A stretch of DNA of 18,457 bases from Pyrenochaeta sp. MPI-SDFR-AT-0127 (Eukaryota; Ascomycota; Dothideomycetes; Pleosporales; Cucurbitariaceae): NCBI GenBank assembly GCA_020747015.1, contig JAGTJM010000161.1, positions 1-18,457 on the forward strand, in the 5' to 3' direction. Both the position numbers and the translations under genes were made by a program. Under the pieces are notes generated by a model. The model searched no databases, was not told where the DNA came from, and saw only the letters and a program-made list of their open reading frames with translations. Shown one piece after another: positions 1 through 8,977 of this stretch. Each line of letters starts with the position of its first letter. Positions within the stretch are counted from its first letter, which is position 1.

Positions 1-2474
1 AACATACATTCTTAGCATACGCTGCAACATCGTGGGCCTATCACCTCAGTCTGGCAGATCCTAATTCTGAACCTCTCTCAGCTATTGTCCTAGGTTTCTT
101 CCGGGATGACGTTTTAACATGGATCAATACGCTCGCATTGTTTGGAGATCTCGGTGCCTTGATCCGAGCTGCAGAGTATCTCCGAGCATTCTTGGATCGC
201 CGCAGAAAGAAAAAATCGACGGAGACGCCCGCAACATCCAAAGATGAGAGCACAGCTATCCTGAGACTCTGGGTAACGGACCTCATCAGGCTTGTTGGTA
301 AATTCGGCAGCAACCTTATTCAGCATCCATCCTCAATCTATAAGTTGATCCCACCATTTTGTCCTATCAACTCTATGTTGCGTCAAGCTTCTACGCAGTC
401 TACATTCTCCGTTGAGGGGGTGACAATGGACGACTGGGATGACTGTCACGCACGACTACCGCTGGGTACTGAAAGTTCTGGACGCAGAGTGATCGCCACG
501 TCTGAAGTATTTATGGCGCTTGTGCCTGGGGCACAAAATCTGGTGGTCTGGCACGCGGAGACTTTCGAAGAATTAAGACGAATGCGGCATGGGGAGTATG
601 TGACAGAAGCTGCAGTAAACACTAAGGGTGACCTCGTCTGCACGGCCGGCCGAAGCACCATCAAGGTCTGGAAATTGAGTACAGGCCAGGAAGTTGGGAG
701 TTTCAACGAACATAGTGATGACCGAATACTAGCTATTGGATTTGGTGTTGAGGACAGCCAGATACTCATTGGATATCAAGATCACTTGATAGTTTGCCAT
801 GACTGGAAAACGCAACGGATCATGTACAGCTTTCACGCTGTCTTTACAGACGGCGAGAACGACAAAAATGGGCTGAGGGTCATCAGCTTTAGTCCAGACG
901 GCAAGAGACTGATCGTTGGTTCGAGGAACCGCCCGGTAGATCTCTGGGACCTGTCTACCCAAGCTTGGACTGCTCGTTGCGTCATGAGAGACGAAATTCT
1001 CCATGCTGAGACCGATGTATTCCTGCAACCAGAAGTTATACAGTGGCATCCAAACTCGGGAAATATATACATCTTGTACCACAACACAGCTCTTGTGGAC
1101 TGGAATCCAGCATATGGCGAAAAGACAGAACATTATCTTGGCGCAAAAGGCATGGTGTGCAGCCCGTGTGCTGATTACCTTCTCACCTACGAAGCCGACG
1201 GCTCTGTTAAGGTCTTTGGGCTTCCCGACTACTCTAGGTCACAAGAGCATAGCCTTCGTCCCATTTACCACCTCGTGCATCCAGAACACATACGTGATGT
1301 GGCATTCTCTCCGGATGGTCGACGCTTTTATGACCTGCGTGATACAACGTGCAGTGTCTGGGAGCCAGAGGTCCTTGTGCAACCGATTAAACGTGAAAGA
1401 AGAGACAGTCAAGTTCCGAATTACGACAGAGACCGATCTACAAGTAGACCACCAGCGACAACGTCAAGGTCATCTACTGCATCCGTGACCGCAATTGCAT
1501 GCGCCCCGAATGACCTCGGTTTCTGTTGTGGCCGAGAAGACGGAACAATCCTGGTTCACACAATGACCACCGGCGCAAAGATTCGAAGCCTACCGGGGCA
1601 TTGTATCGATATGGCCATCATCGGTTTGACATGGTCATCTTCCGGTCGCTGGATTGCCTCAGCAGATGATTCCGGTCGCGTGCTTGTTCGAAAGGTACAA
1701 ATGCCATTAACTTCAGATGAGAAGATGAAGGTGTTCAAGTCATCAGATTTTCGTGTTAGTAGCGATGGTATCAACCAGCTGCTATTTAGTTCTGATGACC
1801 GATATTTGTTGGTTTCTACTCTATCAGCTGACAGAATCTGGAATCTATCCGAAAAGATCATCTGTCATGAACGTCAGCACTCGGCTCCTCGCCGCGTCAA
1901 ATGGATTGAGCATCCCTCGGATCCAAGTCGTCTTGTATCAATCGATACTGGTGAAGTGCACATATTCAACTGGAATGACTTCCTCGACCTCACACCAGGT
2001 GAAGGGATTCGATTTGCCCGTACTGAACAGAGTAGCCTCTTGGGTCAAAGACTACATGCACCCCTACGCACGGACTCTTTTGAAAAGCTAGGGCTTGCGG
2101 TACATATGACATCTGTAACTTTGGGCTCCCTCGAAGTTAACTCTGTGACACAAACTAGCGATCGGCGTTCTATTGTGCTTGAAACTATACCACATGAAGG
2201 CTACGATAGGGATCGTGTCAAGCGTCGTCGCATAGAATTCATACGCACCATGGATATCTCCCCTTCATCTGCCTCAGGTGGCTTGAATCTGCAACGCAGC
2301 GCGCCAAACGTACCACGAGAGATTTTGAGGCTAGTTGGAAGCTATCAAACCACCTTGTCTTCTTCAATCACCAGCACTGGTTGTGTACATGGGAGTTGGG
2401 TACAGCCATTGAGAGCTACAGAAAGCATCTATTTTTACCAAAGGACTGGATCAGTTCCGAGACTCTGCAGCTGA
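1..2474 (+). CDS. NACHT-WD40 (NLR/STAND-type) protein, 5'-partial, with a broken C-terminus
   Basis: The frame starting at base 3 is open from the window edge to a TGA at 2472-2474 (823 codons), so the true start, and any NACHT ATPase, lies upstream. The first ~120 residues resemble the segment that follows the NACHT module in fungal NLRs (FLAYAATSW, GFFRDDVLTWI, then IQHPSSIYKLIPPFCP). From about base 430 the protein is beta-propeller-like: degenerate WD40 blades recur (for example TIKVWKLSTGQEV, ISFSPDGKRLIVGS, RPVDLWDLS, VAFSPDGRRFYDL, LTWSSSGRWIASADDSG). A polar Arg/Ser/Thr-rich linker at about 1385-1485 separates two propeller halves. Family members are cytosolic STAND receptors in non-self recognition or programmed cell death; the WD repeats are thought to sense the ligand. 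The final ~40 residues of this frame do not look like the family, whereas another frame does (see 2348-2554). The NACHT motifs themselves are outside the window, so the class rests on the linker and propeller. Confidence 0.85.
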   Translation, partial: HTFLAYAATSWAYHLSLADPNSEPLSAIVLGFFRDDVLTWINTLALFGDLGALIRAAEYLRAFLDRRRKKKSTETPATSKDESTAILRLWVTDLIRLVGKFGSNLIQHPSSIYKLIPPFCPINSMLRQASTQSTFSVEGVTMDDWDDCHARLPLGTESSGRRVIATSEVFMALVPGAQNLVVWHAETFEELRRMRHGEYVTEAAVNTKGDLVCTAGRSTIKVWKLSTGQEVGSFNEHSDDRILAIGFGVEDSQILIGYQDHLIVCHDWKTQRIMYSFHAVFTDGENDKNGLRVISFSPDGKRLIVGSRNRPVDLWDLSTQAWTARCVMRDEILHAETDVFLQPEVIQWHPNSGNIYILYHNTALVDWNPAYGEKTEHYLGAKGMVCSPCADYLLTYEADGSVKVFGLPDYSRSQEHSLRPIYHLVHPEHIRDVAFSPDGRRFYDLRDTTCSVWEPEVLVQPIKRERRDSQVPNYDRDRSTSRPPATTSRSSTASVTAIACAPNDLGFCCGREDGTILVHTMTTGAKIRSLPGHCIDMAIIGLTWSSSGRWIASADDSGRVLVRKVQMPLTSDEKMKVFKSSDFRVSSDGINQLLFSSDDRYLLVSTLSADRIWNLSEKIICHERQHSAPRRVKWIEHPSDPSRLVSIDTGEVHIFNWNDFLDLTPGEGIRFARTEQSSLLGQRLHAPLRTDSFEKLGLAVHMTSVTLGSLEVNSVTQTSDRRSIVLETIPHEGYDRDRVKRRRIEFIRTMDISPSSASGGLNLQRSAPNVPREILRLVGSYQTTLSSSITSTGCVHGSWVQPLRATESIYFYQRTGSVPRLCS

Positions 2475-2554
2475 GCACTTTGAGTGCTCATGGTACACTT
2501 TTGTATCCCAAGAACGGGGAAATCGCGATGATCAAACACGGAATAAAATTATGA
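2348..2554 (+). pseudogene. Frameshifted C-terminal tail of the NACHT-WD40 gene
   Basis: In the frame starting at 2348 there are 68 open codons to a TGA at 2552-2554. They read like the normal end of fungal NACHT-WD proteins: HLVFFNHQHWLCTWELG, then RKHLFLPKDWIS, then LYPKNGEIAMIKHG. The main frame carries the matching upstream part up to RLVGSYQ (about 2328-2348). The two parts join if one base is missing in the AAA run at 2347-2349. No GT-AG pair that would restore the frame by splicing is evident there. Either the allele has a real one-base deletion, giving a protein with an altered last ~40 residues, or the assembly has an indel in a short homopolymer. Confidence 0.75.
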
Positions 2555-2656
2555 TCGTCCCGTTTGGTAGAAGTAGGTAACGTTAGTAAGAAGAAGCTTC
2601 GAAGGCAATCCGAAGATATCCTGGTGAGGATACGCAAGTGTTCTGGCACTCATCAA

Positions 2657-3959
2657 TTACAGCCAAATGGGGTGCTTTAGCCCAGTTCCCAAATCTTGAC
2701 TTATACCAGCTTCAAAAGTCCAAACCTCACCCCTATTCCCACTAATCTCATATATTTCCACTCCACCTCCTAACTGCCCCAGGATCGCAGCATATTTGCC
2801 ATCGTTGCTGATGCGCATACCACGGATAACGTCAGCGTGCGTTCGCACATGCCGAACAGCCTCGACACTTCGTCCGCCTTCAGCGAGCAGGATGATGGCG
2901 ACAGTATCTCCAGATTGCATTATATCAGGAACTCCCTCAAGGTGAGGTTCACGTTCCGCGATATGTCGCTCCCACCTGTTGCTGATATAGATAACATTGG
3001 GTATCGTGGGATGACGGCATACTTCACCAGACTCCATCATTGACTGGTGGTTGCGATCAACACTGGGAGGGATGATGTTGGCTGCGAAGCCTTTGATTGG
3101 CTGGATGTTCTCTGAAGCCACAATAGGTAGGTCAAAGGCAATGAGGTCGTGTGAGAGCTCTCCAACAACATACAATATTCTCTCTACATCTTATTAGCTT
3201 GGGTCGAAGGGATTTGAGACGAGCAAGTACGGTCATGGCAGATCACTGCATGTCTAGACCCGCTTCCAGGTGGGCATTCGAGCCAACCACATATCTCAAG
3301 GTCGATCCCATTGCGTTGAAACATCCAAACTCGATCGGAGCCGAAGTCAGGTGCATACAATCGACCTGATTGATCGTCGAGGATCTGGTGTATGCGGCAT
3401 TGCGTTTGTCGGTTTTTGTTCGGGCCATGACCTATGTCTTTGTAACGGAAGTCTGGAAACAATTCAATCCGGGGGACATTTTTAAGTAACATTTGGCCTG
3501 ATTCGTTCTCTGAGACGGGATAGAGAATGACAGATCCTCCCTCATACTATTCTTTGTAAGCTCTGTTAAGGAGAATCTTAAGCGCACTCACGGTAGCGAC
3601 TACTACCGCAGAGCGGTCCCGTAACGCAAGTACTACGAAAATGTATTCAGCTAAATTTGTCGTGAGTATATTGATGAGGACTAACCATGGCAGGGCCCTG
3701 CAGAAGTTGGTTGCTGACTAGTCACTTGACAAGTTTGCTGAGCGTGGTCAATCTGAAAAGTGTATACAGTGGCAGAGTCGTCACTCTCAGATATACCAAT
3801 GAGAAAATCAACGCTTCCTCGAGAGCTGAAATGATCAGTCCATGATGCATTGTGTGGTGCTGCGTAATTAGCAAGGATGAGCAGCTCTTTCTTAGACGTG
3901 TCTAATTCGAGCGTCGTGAAGTCGCGGCGCTCGCCAGATACTAGAATCTTGCATGGCAT
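2657..3959 (-). CDS. Lactonase-family seven-bladed beta-propeller protein (6-phosphogluconolactonase/muconate-cyclase-like), 4 exons
   Basis: Model: complement of join(2657..3183, 3231..3546, 3592..3632, 3686..3959), 1158 nt, 385 residues, in frame throughout. Family marks in order: KILVSGERRDFTTLELD at the start, SAGPCHV at the exon 1/2 junction, YEGGSVILYPVSENE, then HQILDDQSGRLYAPDFGSDRVWMF with PPGSGSRHAV, and LYVVGELSHDLIAFDLP followed by VIYISNR and VIRGMRISNDGKYAAILGQ. These fit the PF10282 lactonase propeller. Family members hydrolyse sugar lactones or cyclise muconate; the substrate here cannot be told. Introns are 53, 45 and 47 nt. The third donor (GTACTT at 3230) is the least certain; a donor at GTGATC (3243) with a shifted acceptor would drop a few residues. 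The start at 3959 (MPCKILVSG) is preferred; an in-frame ATG at 3980 would add seven residues. No signal peptide is obvious, suggesting a cytosolic protein. The gene converges on the NLR gene. Confidence 0.86.
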
Positions 3960-4695
3960 GGCTAGGCTGGAAGTACACATGGCCTGCACGTTCTTCAGTC
4001 ACCCTTTTAACTTTGTCTCGTTCTGGATATTGTTGAGTCTAGGATTGCCAAGATTCGGTAGCACTTTTTGCCACGTACGCTTATCTCACCGGCCGGTCAT
4101 GACGCCTAGTTTGGATGACGGAAAGGCGGCACGTAACAGCGTTGGATTGAGAGCTTGGTCTATCCCAGCGTTCCACAATCCTACATACAGCACGGACCAA
4201 TCTACTGGCATTCGAAGCGGGCTGTAAGCGCCGTGGCGTACCTAACGCGGAATAGAAGTGTATGTTTCAAGACGTCCTGGACCTTTGGAATCAGTTGCAA
4301 GAACCGTGTTAAGCTTTACATCTCGACCCTCTCTTAAAATTATTGCTCTCTTCTCTCTAGCATCGTTACAGAAGCTGCGAGGGAGCGCCCAGTTGATAAT
4401 TATTTCGGAAGGCTGGCTACACACTCGGCTGCCGTTGACCCGAACACATGATGCGAGGTTCTATGAACTTTCTTGCTCCCAAGGTCCAAATGCATCATGT
4501 CAGCCTTGATGTTGTCTAGTAAATGTTGAAGTTTTCGCCTTATCCGACTACTTCAACTTGGCATATTCCAGCCTGATACGTATGACTTCTCAACTTGAGC
4601 ATCATCAGCCCGTCAACATGTGTGAAGCCTTTTACATTTGATGTTTACCTGCATTATACGAACGAAACGAGGAATGCACAACCAGAAATTTGAAC
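3960..4695. other. Intergenic: lactonase promoter and 3' flank of uroporphyrinogen-III synthase
   Basis: This 736-bp stretch holds no convincing gene; the short open frames are unlike proteins and lack family marks. It should carry the promoter of the lactonase gene, read leftward, and the 3' end of the uroporphyrinogen-III synthase transcript. Visible items are a perfect 10-bp palindrome ACCGGCCGGT at 4088-4097 and a CCAAT pentamer near 4197. Nothing repeat-like or tRNA-like was seen. Confidence 0.5.
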
Positions 4696-5625
4696 TCAAT
4701 TGAGCTCTTTCATGAAAGCCTCAATGCCTGCAGCTACACCCTCGGGGCTCGGCTTCTCTGCACAAACATCAGGGGTGAAACTAAACTCATTGATGAGGTA
4801 GTCGCGAGTTGTCGGGCCGATGGTCGCCACGTGAATGTTTCTTTGACTTGTAACGGGCCTAGTCTTCCCAGTCGAGGTGTCGAGGAGACCTAAGCTCTCC
4901 AGCATGGCCTGACAGCCGGTCGGAGAGAATACGACAACCCATTGGCGTTCTAGTCCTTCTTCTGTATTCTTTCGCCAGACTGTCGAAAAGTCGATCCTGA
5001 ATGATTGCATCTCCCCTGTCTCGTATATAACAAGCTCGTCCACATTGGCCCTCCTTTCAGGGCAAAGTCTTTCAGACTCAAGTGTTTTTGGTATGATGTC
5101 TCGTCTTTTGTCGCCCACGAGAAACAGAATTGGCGGCTTTCCAACGCCTGGGTAGATAGCGTTGTAATGGTCCAGTATAAAGGCGGCTAGAGATTCACCG
5201 TTGCCTGTTTCCTCACCCAATATAGGGCAGGCCAACTTAAGTGCTCTCAATCCACGTGCGGTTGCCGGCCCGACAACATATAATGGAAGGGTCTCTGGGA
5301 GTAATTCATCGATATCATGGATTCCGAGCCTTCGAACTTCCCCAACAATCTCTGTGAAAGCCTCGACAGCGCGCTGAGAAGTGAATATGAGAGCACCATA
5401 TGTCGCAAGGCCCTTCTGCGCCACAGGGATGAAGCCTCGGCTTGTGACATGTTTCTGTACATCGGTCAGGGTATCTCGCTTGAATCGGTGCTCCAGAACG
5501 GGCACAAAGACGGGTGCATATGGACTGTTCGCCAAGGTACAGAAGAGATCCTCATAAGTATCGGTAGGCACTGACTTCGTCTTGAGAAGCAATACCGGTG
5601 TTTTACCCCGTGAATGTTCGGCCAT
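4696..5625 (-). CDS. HEM4: Uroporphyrinogen-III synthase (HemD/Hem4 family)
   Basis: This intronless frame of 309 residues has the usual fungal length. The enzyme closes hydroxymethylbilane into uroporphyrinogen III while inverting ring D, feeding heme and siroheme synthesis in the cytosol. The family is poorly conserved, but the two-domain pattern is clear: PVLLLKTKS near residue 9, YGALIFTSQRAVEAF near 76-90, LYVVGPATARGLRAL near 115-129, ILFLVGDKRRDIIPKTL near 166-182, ELVIYETGE near 197-205 (Tyr201 in the place of the family's conserved tyrosine), WVVVFSPTGCQAML near 229-242, and VATIGPTTRDYL near 266-277. The end (EKPSPEGVAAGIEAF) matches the family's terminal helix. The ATG at 5623-5625 sits just before the first strand; the frame is open further upstream but with no fitting start. 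It is divergent from the BFR1-type gene. Confidence 0.93.
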   Translation of the reverse strand: MAEHSRGKTPVLLLKTKSVPTDTYEDLFCTLANSPYAPVFVPVLEHRFKRDTLTDVQKHVTSRGFIPVAQKGLATYGALIFTSQRAVEAFTEIVGEVRRLGIHDIDELLPETLPLYVVGPATARGLRALKLACPILGEETGNGESLAAFILDHYNAIYPGVGKPPILFLVGDKRRDIIPKTLESERLCPERRANVDELVIYETGEMQSFRIDFSTVWRKNTEEGLERQWVVVFSPTGCQAMLESLGLLDTSTGKTRPVTSQRNIHVATIGPTTRDYLINEFSFTPDVCAEKPSPEGVAAGIEAFMKELN

Positions 5626-5857
5626 GGTGGTAGTAAGGGAGTGAAGTTCGCGACTGACATGAATGTGGCCGCCAAAAACTCGGCTAAACTTGCAATATCC
5701 GTGGTTCACAGGCTCAAGGGACTAGACCTCGAAATTAATAGTTGTCCTCCGCGAGCACAAAATCCACCCTCACCCTTCGCTGGTCCACATCACCTCTCGC
5801 AGACCCCACCGACTGCCATTCCCGACCAGTCACCTCCTCCACCCAATTGACTGCACC
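5626..5857. promoter_or_regulatory. Bidirectional promoter, uroporphyrinogen-III synthase / BFR1-type gene
   Basis: Only 232 bp separate the two divergent start codons, so both genes must share this stretch for promoter and 5' leaders. The half next to the BFR1-type ATG (about 5750-5857) is rich in C and T with little G on the plus strand, typical of leaders of highly expressed fungal genes. No clear TATA box is visible. Confidence 0.6.
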
Positions 5858-7565
5858 ATGGCCGACGTCGCAACCCCTTCCGCCGCCCCAGTGGCCACTA
5901 CCGATGCCGCTCAAGGCAAGCAGCAGATCGTGAAGCCCGAGAAGCCTGATGAGGAGAAGTACAAGGCAGACCTCGCCAAGGCCGAGAAGGAACACACTGC
6001 TGCACAAGAGAAGCTGGTAAGTAGTATCACCACAATGGACCTGTTCCGTACTGCGCACAAGTGGTGCAAGCCCACGGACCGAGCCGCCGGGTGTTCGCAT
6101 CGTGCGCAAACCTTGTGCCATCATAACATACACTGACAACACCAGAACGCCTGCAAAGCCAAGCTCGATCTCGCGAAACCGAACAATAAGGATTCTCCGA
6201 ATGGAAAGCGCCAACAGGAGCTCAAGACTGAACTGAACGCAATCCGCCAGGCGCAGCAGGGCAACAAGTCTTCCCGAAACGCTGTGTTCGAGAAGATCAA
6301 GAAGCTCGACGAACAACTCAAGTCGCGATTGGCTGAACTCAAGACTGCCAAAGGCAAGGTCAACTTCAAGTCCGTCGAGGATGTCGACCAGGAGATTGCG
6401 CGCCTACAAAAGCAAGTTGATGGTGGAATGATGAAACTTGTAGACGAGAAGAAGGCATTGTCCGAAATCACCAACCTCAACAAGGCTCGCAAGAACTTCT
6501 CCAGCTTTGACTCGCAGCAAAAAGGCATCGACGATATCAAGGCACAGATTGCTGAGCAGAAGAAGACTCTGGATGACCCTGAACAGAAGGCTCTGAGCGA
6601 GAAGTACACCGTGCTACAGACCGAGCTGGATGGACTGAAGGCTGAGCAGGACGAGGCATTCAAGAACCTGAAGGATCTCCGCGCTGAGACCGACAAGGCA
6701 CGCGCTGAGCAGCAGGAGAAGTATCAGGCACGGAAGGAAATCAAGGATGCGTACTTCCAGGGAAAGCGCGCATTCCAAAATTACGAGTTCGAGGCCCGCA
6801 AAGTCCGCAACGAGAAGAGGCGTGTAGAGCAGCAGCAGTACGTCGCCGGCAAGCGCAAGGAGGCAGCCAGCAAGCGCCTCGAGGAGGCTAGCGCACCCGC
6901 ATACCAGGACGAGATTTTGTCTACCGAAGGCCTGATCCGCCATTTCGACCCATCCGCACTTCCTGCGAAGGAGGCTGCCGCAACTAGCAAGTTTGCCGCT
7001 TCCGCTCAGCGCACCGTAGACGAGTCTGGCATCAAGGGCACCCGTGTCTCCAAGAAGGATACTGAGGAGGAGAGTTACTTCGTTGGCACTGGGGGGAAGA
7101 AGGGAAAGAAGGGAAAGAAGGGCGGTGCTGCTCCAGCTGCCTCCAAATTCAACCTCAACATGGGTATTATTGAGGAGCTGGCAAAGGTTGGCGTTGATGC
7201 TCCTTCTAGCCAGGATGAGGTTCCCGCCACTGTCGAGAAGCTCAAGGCCAAACTCGCGCACTGGAAGGAGGACCAGGACCGCAAGACCAAGGAGGTAGGT
7301 TTAAACCATTATCAGTACGTGGCATTAGAACTAATAGTATTTGCAGAACATCGCCAAGGCACAAAAGGAGATCGAACGCCTTGAGGCTGAAGAAGACGAG
7401 GCCGTCGAAGGTTCCACGGACACTGCTCGCAAGCCCGCACAGAAGAACCAGGCTGTCAATGGTTCTGCTTCTGCAGAGGCTGAGCTTGAGCAGGAGAAAG
7501 ACGCTGCCGACGATGCCGCTGAGGACCTCAAGAAGGCCTCCATCGAGGATAAAGAGGAAGCATAG
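5858..7565 (+). CDS. BFR1: Bfr1-type nuclear segregation / mRNA-binding coiled-coil protein, 3 exons
   Basis: Model: join(5858..6016, 6146..7294, 7347..7565), 1527 nt, 508 residues; both introns (129 and 52 nt) are phase 0 with GTAAGT and GTAGGT donors and CAG acceptors. The protein is highly charged and predicted to be coiled coil over much of residues ~20-290 (KPEKPDEEKYKADLAKAEKE; NAVFEKIKKLDEQLKSRLAE; KVNFKSVEDVDQEIARLQKQ). The YFQGKRAFQNYEFEARKVR segment, a GLIRHF motif near 320, the Gly/Lys-rich linker (GGKKGKKGKKGG, about 368-379) and a C-terminal coiled coil agree with fungal Bfr1 homologues (yeast Bfr1 is about 470 residues). Yeast Bfr1 binds mRNA on polysomes at the ER, works with the KH protein Scp160, and affects ploidy and secretion. 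The lysine-rich linker could contact RNA (inference). Confidence 0.93.
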
Positions 7566-8074
7566 ATTGAGCATACAATGCATTCTCTGTAGAGATATCG
7601 TGTCGCCAAAAGTTGGGCAATCTATTCCGGATATCTGCATCACCTAGGCCCTGGCTTGTCCCGCTTCATTTCTAGCTTGAGATTGGTATGTTCTCGGCTA
7701 TTGTTTATGAGGTACAAGCATGGTATCGATCGAGTTCATTGCGTCAGTGTCTACATTTTCCCCGTCGTAGAAAACGCAAGGTATCTAGATTGGTAATACG
7801 TATTTCTTTTAATGTTCAAACCCAAGATGAACATTATCCTAATTGTGAAATGACGGTGCATGATCATTTACAAAACTCCCTTAGATTCCGGACTTGGGAC
7901 CTTACCTGTGTGGAGGACTTCCGGCCCGGTATTGTATGACGCAGGCTCTGACCAAATCTAAACGATGCGACTGGTCAGAACAATTCCATGTTACTCACGC
8001 TTCTCAAGCCGCCGTCAGATCATTTCTCCCCCACATAGCGGGGTTACGTGGTACTAAACGCGAATATGAATACC

Positions 8075-8082
8075 TGACGTCA
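8075..8082. promoter_or_regulatory. Palindromic CRE (TGACGTCA), upstream of the BLI-3-like gene
   Basis: A perfect 8-bp TGACGTCA palindrome lies 230 bp upstream of the ATG at 8312 and about 120 bp upstream of a TATAAA. It is the consensus site of ATF/CREB-type bZIP factors (Atf1/AtfA in fungi), which act below the stress MAP kinase. Binding is inferred from the sequence only. Confidence 0.55.
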
Positions 8083-8204
8083 TGGATAGCTAATAGGTAC
8101 AAAGTCTCGCGACATCCACAACCACAATCACTTCAGAACACAACTACAGCAATTGAACTTCAAAAAGGTGTGCCCACTCACTCTGGTCCTTATTTCATTT
8201 CCAG

Positions 8205-8210
8205 TATAAA
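8205..8210 (+). promoter_or_regulatory. Candidate TATA box of the BLI-3-like gene
   Basis: TATAAA lies 102 bp before the ATG, in a context (CAGTATAAACC) and at a distance that fit a short leader of roughly 50-70 nt. A TATA-type promoter suits an inducible gene. Confidence 0.5.
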
Positions 8211-8311
8211 CCATTAGATCCAGTTTCGTCGAAACAAACATCACAGTCAAGCTGACGCTCCTTTTAGCAAAGACTCAGTTACCCCCAAATACCAACCTCC
8301 ATACAACCATC

Positions 8312-8977
8312 ATGTCGTTCAGCAACACCGATACCGGCTCGAAGAGTGCCGACCCATACACCGAGAAGAATCTTCAGGAGCCTTCTCTTAAGGAGAAGGT
8401 TGAGGATCTTCTCGCCTTTGTCGACAAAACAAAGTTCTGCCTATTGACCACACAAGTTGCGGACAGCGATCTATTGGCGTCAAGAGCTATGGCTCTGGCG
8501 GCTAAGGTATATCATAAAGTGTCTGTAAATACAGTGTGTGGAATCCTAACAAGTGAGCAGGAAGGCAACGGTTTCGATCTCCTCTTCCACACAAACATCG
8601 AATCTGGCAAGACCGACGACCTCAAGGAGCATGCCTCCGTGAACATTGGATTCATCAACAACTCCGGCGAATGGGCATCCATCTCCGGTCATGCCTCCAT
8701 TGAAACCAACCGCGATATTGTCCGAAAGCACTATTCGCCAGCGCTGAAAGCTTGGATCGGTGATCTTGGTGACGGCAAGCACGACGGCGGCCCAGAGGAC
8801 CCCCGCATTGGTATCATCCGTGTCAAGGCCAGCACTGCTCAGTACGCTGTGTCGAGGAGGACTGCAATTGGCGGCATCGTAGAGTTGGCGAAAGGCATCG
8901 CCACCGGCGAGGCGCCGAGCGTGAATAAGCTGAGGCAAATCAGCAAGGCTGAGGTCCAGCAGTGGAAGTCCCAGTAG
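8312..8977 (+). CDS. bli-3: BLI-3-like pyridoxamine 5'-phosphate oxidase-fold (FMN-binding split barrel) protein
   Basis: Model: join(8312..8506, 8561..8977), 203 residues. The family is the fungal BLI-3 (blue-light-induced) / general-stress-protein-26 group with a PNPOx split-barrel fold that binds a flavin; no defined substrate is known to me. Visible marks: MSFSNTDTGSK start, LAFVDKTKFCLLTT (first strand), LLASRAMALAAK, FDLLFHTNIESGKTDDL, ASVNIGFINNSGEWASISGHASI (core strands), LKAWIGDLGDGKHDGGPEDPRIGIIRV and a short C-terminal helix. The 54-nt intron (8507-8560: GTATAT donor, CCTAAC branch, GCAG acceptor) is phase 0 and has no in-frame stop, so the unspliced frame is also open (221 residues). 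Joining AAK to EGNGFDLLFHTN matches the family better than the 18-residue insert. The upstream CRE and TATA suggest stress induction. Confidence 0.9.
   Translation: MSFSNTDTGSKSADPYTEKNLQEPSLKEKVEDLLAFVDKTKFCLLTTQVADSDLLASRAMALAAKVYHKVSVNTVCGILTSEQEGNGFDLLFHTNIESGKTDDLKEHASVNIGFINNSGEWASISGHASIETNRDIVRKHYSPALKAWIGDLGDGKHDGGPEDPRIGIIRVKASTAQYAVSRRTAIGGIVELAKGIATGEAPSVNKLRQISKAEVQQWKSQ

Larger units (their letters stand above)
7566..8311. other. Intergenic: BFR1-type 3' flank and promoter of the BLI-3-like gene
   Basis: This 746-bp stretch contains no convincing coding region. The left part is AT-richer and should hold the 3' UTR of the BFR1-type gene. The right part is the promoter and leader of the BLI-3-like gene, with a palindromic CRE at 8075-8082, a GATA at 8085-8088, a TATAAA at 8205-8210 and a C/A-rich leader just before the ATG. 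An ATCGATCGA sequence lies at about 7726-7734. Confidence 0.5.

Noticed and set aside
138..140. TTG at 138 as the start of the NLR protein
   Set aside because: The frame is open leftward to the window edge with family-like residues, and TTG is not a likely start in fungi; the gene is truncated by the window instead.
5735..6316. 193-codon minus-strand frame antisense to the BFR1-type start
   Set aside because: It is a Leu-rich shadow of the BFR1 coding exons and intron with no family marks, and it overlaps a gene with clear homology and splice sites.
6614..7261. 215-codon minus-strand frame in the BFR1-type gene
   Set aside because: Its Leu/Ser-rich composition is the complement of Lys/Glu-rich coiled-coil codons; antisense artefact.
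7726..7734. ATCGATCGA as a light-response element of the BLI-3-like gene
   Set aside because: It contains GATC but lies almost 600 bp upstream, closer to the preceding gene's 3' end, and I cannot tell it from chance.
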